A DNA stretch of 12,005 bases from an uncultured euryarchaeote (lineage in GTDB: Archaea; Thermoplasmatota; Poseidoniia; Poseidoniales; Poseidoniaceae): contig CALCOQ010000278.1 of assembly GCA_937897005.1 (NCBI GenBank), positions 1 through 12,005 on the forward strand. The letters run 5' to 3'. Numbering within the stretch: position 1 is the first letter of the stretch; every line of letters starts with the position of its first letter. This document shows positions 9,801 through 12,005 of the stretch, in pieces. The notes beneath the pieces are model-generated. The model had not been told where the DNA came from. It did no database searches and saw nothing but the letters and a program-made list of their open reading frames with translations. The translations under genes and the position numbers were made by a program.

Positions 9801-10435
9801 ATGGCCCAAACAGCAATATTCCTGAAACTCAGAAGTGTGCTGGAACCGATTTCACTCTTGGATTGAAGATAAAGGACCAATACTCCAACGAGAGTAACAG
9901 GGTCCACCTCTGGCTCAAGGTGAGTGAGGGTGATGGACGAAATCCAATCTATCATTACATCATCATCAATCTTGCCGCCTGTAGCGGCGCTACATTGCCT
10001 GATGAAGCAGTCAATGAAGAGGTTGAGTGGATCTGGAATGCTGCAACCAAGCAGTGTGAACTCCCCGATGGTTGGGAGGTTGAGAGAGATGAGAATGGAA
10101 ACATCACAGGAGTCAACAAGCAATCTGAAGAAAAGTCTTCAGGTAGCGGTGGTGGATTCATGGAGGACAACATGATACTGGTCATCGGTGGAGGATTGGG
10201 TCTGGTGATAATCATCCTGCTCTCAGTTCTGATTCTTGGAAAGGGTGATGATGAGGAAGCTCAGTTCAGCGCTTCCGCAGCCGGACACCAAGTGGGTGCC
10301 GTGCAGATGGATCCGATGGAAGCATATGTGCAACAATTGATTGCACAGGGCTATCCAGAGGAGACGGCGCGTACTTATGCTGCTCAATATGCCGCTCATT
10401 TCCAACAACAGGCAGCCGCAGGTTACCAACAATAA
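3851..10435 (+). CDS. Giant exported multidomain surface protein (FG-GAP propeller, jelly-roll repeats, GATase-like, PKD, C-terminal anchor)
   Basis: Four start codons stand in a row (GTG 3851, ATG 3854, 3857, 3860); the outermost is listed and used for numbering. Residues 12-37 form a Sec signal peptide (basic, then VCLVMIMLTSLMASATF), with likely cleavage near 37. Residues 45-460 carry about six FG-GAP/VCBS repeats: GDFNCDGDID (55), GEFDGNEGDD (117), GDLDGDGNDD (181), GDMNGDGTID (316), ADLNGDFEPD (367) and a degenerate one near 434. This is a Ca-binding beta-propeller like integrin-alpha. A CARDB-like domain follows (483-530). Two related MAM/jelly-roll-like modules occupy 546-801 and 935-1182, ending FAVDNISIW and VAFDNISIT; the second contains an EF-hand loop (1067-1078). 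Residues 1377-1622 resemble a ThuA/GATase1 fold (IDVAILSD, AAGGTVEMH) with LPWQSE where a catalytic Cys would be expected. A PKD-like domain lies at about 1795-1900 (FDAGESYDEDATDGNG). A single membrane helix (2108-2130) leads into a cytoplasmic tail with YVQQLIAQGYPEETA. TAA is followed at once by TGA. Adhesin, receptor or S-layer-associated role is inferred. Confidence 0.93.
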   Translation: MMMMSRNNDLLRVRARSVCLVMIMLTSLMASATFTSASISRTYASNRDPLDVALGDFNCDGDIDVAVATSGTHTISIHWNDGTGDLSKRTDVWVSGETDRVAAEWNDFANVFEIEVGEFDGNEGDDIVIYQRNNPFKQDENGNPAGEPGNVTFLNNNGCSDDGFTIGQRYSHFYAWDLAAGDLDGDGNDDVLVVDLLADITSQRLVMYQGPITSSTQAKTMSLGPSTTARYLEVRIGDWGESQVGGTSGSCFDEDAWLMRERGADYTTGQYTTQGDDDNITVVEFNCLTDTFPTDIATANPHTIQMGARWGDHSIGDMNGDGTIDVVAMTDGNVENMTYKTSSSVGTWSNSQLAYFGPYIAWYGFIADLNGDFEPDFINPTLAEQINSTTSTGTTSEGYYLTPPTTCQVTLSDGNGGHMNPLSYPMGRRPKAIAVGQISGGSSSPLDIVVGEDGVDFGNWIDNMGWQGQYDRLTVIEMDNKDLEVSMIEVNPTDRYYGIVGEGTRDINVTITNTGMNVLNGNADISVELKQVDESASTNQSVYSQDFDGTEVTSGCSGGCTWTYEEYRGETNYWHLETNHSTGATSGNNAEDVSANYLKQDDFMWAGTMRANSSGGTWSGYHRNWDMAMVLNDVDLTGADRAWMSAELFNHLSFDALGFNQGNGFQVADIWDDLAIIDVRGERGWSTVSCPTSAILDGACASGTSMWGGYDNERQYKIYNYGAFAESNLYYGIATSGTYYGWDNYTEDEGDLGAFELSRWSGETVDIRFRFRTGFGGSISDSNESRWSGRDGFAVDNISIWKQNTAFLPNPQVVQKQITMTNLAPGETHVESMQASFINDTVYRISASVDYAQDEQDLNDELVFYMQTLNVYDPAIVSFDEFEPGALYPEAIMPINVTVAHYGNTVVDFDVQATIKSADPNDINCGTPAAKCLEDFEGGSSGSRYTDDGNGQGVVTDDSGLAEVLFDSNAYWFGYPQSTDIEGYDEVWNESFTIPDIDLTSMTGDFVSLSFDYFAETFYYIDSGGNYYSVNDYAAIQMEWEKGSDNYNGLMIGMWNDYNQDGTCNEDENGDGFIDDNETDEFDFTEITYIGDASSEEGTGGNYNVFFNSDGLVKSRSIDLTHIYIQNTTGAPSEWGPECISLAGSMLNLKFSFQSDDDGHNGMNDGLRGVAFDNISITEFTFTEDASYSTSVSGLDALETQSLSIADHDFEQGVYMIEVKTIFDNASASTDWHDSQELSIANNVETVIFNVESVDITLSKPNSLACLKDATYKCVMPIDNATSHDFGLSATNGVLSGNYRFYQDVEDITGTPELKTTLTANGGQLTSLEPHERIEVTFSPWNGWEDGHTYNISFYAELADGSLSGNIRSFNATFHYDIDVAILSDATDLGRLEKVKEDLEGMGMTYTQFTMKDWDDYLTSSWLTHYNKVLLPWQSELSAKDTSQGGKGYYEAIGTSMNKLNLENFMAAGGTVEMHLGPYHNYYVSQNGRLPFAVDVLDKNTAGNQVTFSQMDIADPYHPLLENVDTGNFQAFGEQSQTVANAVINTNTVSATSIPLRCGGRMDSGGEFQSIIQHTDDPTASLLAVCSYQNGGLIVSTIDVELYSDAHNSTTMPVRANMLAYQVTSYPANFEAIGNGVDLLINDAVPSIDPSTGKYSTRYMKSNSELTFSFSADSVSVPLDADWELNGPTSAWDNPESVTGSISHTSEEQPVASFCKVDHTGCAQGETWTLIMYLHDAAGHARMASITLMTDDTAADEFRPVANASIIDEVETKDQISSRGTKSVQGKDWDIFELKLMESGDLTVSFDAGESYDEDATDGNGISTYEWSVYFDYPYEGGSVSLEGHTFSVPAAATSEWSYRFQNITVDSTGTQENQIRIELVVYDNSGKNSEKYRMYFVVVPEGFGDEEPDIQFDSNLNHSRVVDDWVFVSGSVLSGAERGDVSVEMAFDSNAFNQSSLVRYGMRDDFTWNQSDDLCDDESMPDYGPNSNIPETQKCAGTDFTLGLKIKDQYSNESNRVHLWLKVSEGDGRNPIYHYIIINLAACSGATLPDEAVNEEVEWIWNAATKQCELPDGWEVERDENGNITGVNKQSEEKSSGSGGGFMEDNMILVIGGGLGLVIIILLSVLILGKGDDEEAQFSASAAGHQVGAVQMDPMEAYVQQLIAQGYPEETARTYAAQYAAHFQQQAAAGYQQ

Positions 10436-10500
10436 TGAGACTTCAATCGGCTCTGCCGGTCAATCTGTCCGTAGGAATGAACAGACCCACTGGATCACTT

Positions 10501-10529
10501 CCAACAAGATGTGATCAGTTGTTGGTTTT
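10501..10529 (+). terminator. Probable terminator of the giant gene: CCAACAA/TTGTTGG stem followed by TTTT
   Basis: CCAACAA (10501-10507) pairs perfectly with TTGTTGG (10519-10525) across an 11-base loop, and TTTT follows directly (10526-10529). It lies 66 bases past the stop codon of the giant gene, in the gap between two convergent genes, where a terminator is expected. A second arm pair (GATCAC 10493-10498 with GTGATC 10511-10516) interlocks with this stem. The stem is only moderately stable and archaeal termination relies mainly on the T tract, so the call is tentative. The remainder of the 10436-10595 gap shows no ORF or RNA gene that I can support. Confidence 0.4.
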
Positions 10530-10595
10530 CGGATAGACCCATTCCACTCATCCGAATTCGATTGGTTGATTGTTGCAACTGGCTTGAGTCGAGGT

Positions 10596-10769
10596 TCACT
10601 TACGGCGGGCCGCAATAAGAGCGGCCCCAAGTGTTGCGGTGATGCTGAGAAGGAGTCCGAAGCCGAGCAAACCACCCTTGGTTACATGGGCTCCCCACCA
10701 TGCAATTACCTGTGGTCGCATGGCTACCGATTGTATCGCCATGATACATAGGAGGGCCCTGTACATCAT
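10596..10769 (-). CDS. Small 57-aa membrane protein
   Basis: The start ATG (10769-10767) overlaps the TGA of the TPR gene by 4 bases in an ATGA arrangement, a classic sign of translational coupling. A second ATG follows at once. The product begins MMYRALLCIMAIQSVAM, probably a first hydrophobic helix (about 3-18), then WWGAHVTKGG, then a clear second helix (LLGFGLLLSITATLGAALIA, 34-53) and a basic end RRK. A two-helix hairpin with an inside C-terminus is the likely topology. I recognise no family; it could be a subunit or stabiliser of the membrane-hairpin TPR protein encoded just upstream. A longer in-frame reading starting at 10820 would run back through the TPR gene and is not favoured, since the operon overlap explains the start. 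Confidence 0.6.
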   Translation of the reverse strand: MMYRALLCIMAIQSVAMRPQVIAWWGAHVTKGGLLGFGLLLSITATLGAALIAARRK

Positions 10770-11764
10770 TCTTCTTCTTCTGGTAGAGCCAGATCGAAAT
10801 CTGGAAGAGTAGGTTTCCAACCCTTGGGCAGTTCATCTCCACTCTCGATGATGGACATCAATCTTTCTTGGAATGCTTTGGGTCTACGGCCCAGTATCGA
10901 CATGTACAGGCGCCCCAATCTCAATTCTGGTGCAATGACCTTGCATCCAGAAGTGGCCTCAGTATCCATCGCTCGAATCATGTTGAAGGCAGGTCGATTG
11001 ACCTTGTGAAATAGTGATTTTGTGAATCTGATACCTAGAATGACAGTCAACAAGATCGTACATGAGGAGAAACAGAAACCCATCCATCCTGCTTTGTTCA
11101 GGCCTTGGGACAGCCATACCTCAAGAACCAGAAATGGAACCACCATCAGCAGGAACAGGTAGGTCTCAGAGACAGGGCCTTTGTTGGAGCGCATCCTGAT
11201 GGCTTCCCATCCCGGATCTCTTTTCTCCCATGGTCGAAAGTGGGTCAATCTGCCTTGCTGAGCAGCCTTCTGCACAAGTTGATGCAATTTTGCCAGTCTT
11301 GACATCTGGGAAGGAATCAGATCCAGATCGTTATCAAAGATGACCTGTAGCAGGTCCATTGCCTCATCGTAGTATCCCAGATCGACCAACAATGCGGTTT
11401 GTTCGATAACTGCTTCAGTATCAGAAGGATCGCTGATGCGTCTCTGATTCCACCATTCAAGTGCATCTTCGTAGAGTCCAATCTCCTCCTGAAGTCTTGC
11501 TCCTTGTCTCCATGCTTGATCATGTTCGGGTTCGATTTCAATCACTTTTCTACAGGCCCGAAGACTCCTTGCCACCTGCTTCAGTGAGGGGGGAGTCTTC
11601 TCCGGTAGTTCCAGTCTTGACAACAACCACCATGTTTCCGCATTATTTGGGTCGCACTCACTGGCCTTATTGGCGCTGCTTATCGCTCCATCTCTATCAT
11701 TGTCCTCCAGTGCCTCGACGGCATCGAGATAGTGTTCTTCGCCTCGCTCTTTGTCACTGGCCAT
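10766..11764 (-). CDS. TPR protein with C-terminal two-helix membrane hairpin
   Basis: This 332-aa protein starts with MASDKERGEEHYLDAVEALE. Residues 6-160 hold about four tetratricopeptide repeats: one ending KASECDPNN, one ending KVIEIEPEHDQAW, one GLYEDALEWWNQRRISDPSD, one GYYDEAMDLLQVIFDN. TPRs are helical scaffolds for protein binding. A basic linker (about 171-196) leads to two membrane helices (near 201-220 and 226-245) separated by a short loop, then a basic, helical cytoplasmic segment and an acidic end DFDLALPEEEE. There is no signal peptide, so the TPR part should face the cytoplasm. The start at 11764 is preferred over ATG 11770 because AGAGG sits 8 bases ahead of it and only 2 ahead of the other. 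The gene overlaps the upstream gene by 11 bases and the next by 4. The client is unknown; a role assembling membrane or surface complexes is inference. Confidence 0.85.
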   Translation of the reverse strand: MASDKERGEEHYLDAVEALEDNDRDGAISSANKASECDPNNAETWWLLSRLELPEKTPPSLKQVARSLRACRKVIEIEPEHDQAWRQGARLQEEIGLYEDALEWWNQRRISDPSDTEAVIEQTALLVDLGYYDEAMDLLQVIFDNDLDLIPSQMSRLAKLHQLVQKAAQQGRLTHFRPWEKRDPGWEAIRMRSNKGPVSETYLFLLMVVPFLVLEVWLSQGLNKAGWMGFCFSSCTILLTVILGIRFTKSLFHKVNRPAFNMIRAMDTEATSGCKVIAPELRLGRLYMSILGRRPKAFQERLMSIIESGDELPKGWKPTLPDFDLALPEEEE

Positions 11765-12005
11765 GACCATCGCCTCTGCTTTCAGTCATCATCGAATGGG
11801 TTTCGAGGGTTTCTTTGACTGTGATAATGTCTTGAATTCTTGCCTTGTTTTCTTTCCTTGAAGACCCGACCACTGCGGCTTTGAGGGCGGCTCTTGTTCT
11901 GACGACCATCTCCCCTTGCTGGGCCTCTGGAACCAGACTCTTGTCTTTCTCCTCCGCCACTGCGTCGATCTCCTCCGCCACTGCGTCGATCTCCTCCGCC
12001 ACTGC
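11754..12005 (-). CDS. C-terminal part of an unidentified protein with heptad repeat (5' partial)
   Basis: The frame is open to the window edge; a GTG at 12002 is a repeat-unit Val, not a convincing start. The 83 visible residues begin with three heptads AVAEEID, AVAEEID, AVAEEKD, which are acidic and helix-forming and could make a short coiled coil or a flexible acidic spacer. A mixed, Lys/Arg-rich helical segment follows (VVRTRAALKAAVVGSSRKENKA region, then RIQDIITVKETLETH) and a polar end ESRGDGHGQ. No membrane helix or known motif is visible. It overlaps the TPR gene by 11 bases, so the two are likely co-translated. The bulk of the protein is outside the window, so its family cannot be judged. 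The ordered repeats and the coupling make a real gene likely. Confidence 0.65.
   Translation of the reverse strand, partial: AVAEEIDAVAEEIDAVAEEKDKSLVPEAQQGEMVVRTRAALKAAVVGSSRKENKARIQDIITVKETLETHSMMTESRGDGHGQ
11773..11777 (-). promoter_or_regulatory. Ribosome binding site (AGAGG) deciding the TPR protein start
   Basis: On the minus strand AGAGG lies inside the end of the upstream reading frame, 8 bases before ATG 11764 and only 2 bases before ATG 11770. The spacing favours the inner ATG. Because the site is within the preceding gene, a ribosome finishing that gene would be placed to start the next one. Confidence 0.5.
11943..12005 (-). repeat. 21-base tandem repeat, three copies to the window edge
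   Basis: The plus-strand unit GTCGATCTCCTCCGCCACTGC occurs at 11964-11984 and 11985-12005 without a mismatch, and once more at 11943-11963 with two changes (GTCTTT for GTCGAT). Translated on the minus strand the unit is the heptad AVAEEID, with the diverged copy AVAEEKD. Unit length is a multiple of three, so copy-number change keeps frame. The array reaches the last base of the window and may continue. Confidence 0.9.

Noticed and set aside
10172..10432. Archaeosortase-type (PGF-CTERM-like) sorting signal at the end of the giant protein
   Set aside because: There is no PGF-like motif, and the membrane helix is followed by a tail of more than 60 residues rather than a short basic end. The same holds for the hydrolase protein.
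10460..10675. Minus-strand 71-aa reading frame across the convergent gap
   Set aside because: It overlaps the coupled 57-aa membrane protein gene in another frame, and its product has no coherent hydrophobic or domain pattern.
1..12005. CRISPR arrays, tRNA or rRNA genes, insertion sequences, phage genes
   Set aside because: Reading both strands I saw no spaced direct repeats, no tRNA-like cloverleaf or rRNA core sequence, and no transposase, integrase or terminal inverted repeats.

Overview
The window looks like chromosomal DNA of a planktonic archaeon, most likely Marine Group II (Poseidoniia, Thermoplasmatota). The reasons are a slightly AT-leaning base composition, very dense coding, a TATA-like promoter lying right at a start codon, and above all two very long, Asp/Asn-rich, sequon-rich exported proteins. 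Each is anchored by one C-terminal membrane helix followed by a cytoplasmic tail. The lineage is inferred from style; no marker gene is present.

Plus strand, 1-3720: the 3' part of a large surface protein gene carries an SGNH/GDSL-type hydrolase domain set among Ig-like modules. It is followed after 46 bases by a 224-residue soluble protein of unknown function with a winged-helix-like C-terminus. The two are probably co-transcribed.

Plus strand, 3721-10435: a 130-base gap holds a TATA-like box, then a gene for a protein of about 2194 residues. In order it has a Sec signal peptide, an FG-GAP/VCBS Ca-binding beta-propeller, CARDB-like linkers, two copies of a MAM/jelly-roll-like module (the second carrying a perfect EF-hand loop), a ThuA/GATase1-like domain without an evident nucleophile, a PKD-like domain, a membrane helix, and a short helical Gln/Ala/Tyr-rich cytoplasmic tail.

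Minus strand, 12005-10596: a convergent operon runs toward the giant gene. It contains the C-terminus of an unidentified protein with a perfect 21-base/heptad repeat that runs off the window edge, a TPR protein with a two-helix membrane hairpin, and a 57-residue membrane protein. All three genes overlap one another (11 and 4 bases), so translational coupling is likely. The 160 bases between the convergent ends hold interlocked inverted repeats that probably act as the terminator of the giant gene.

Taken together, the plus-strand genes look like a cell-surface locus: a hydrolase and a Ca-dependent adhesin- or receptor-like giant, both with intracellular tails. The minus-strand genes look like a small membrane-associated scaffold operon. 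A functional link between the two sides is not shown by the sequence.
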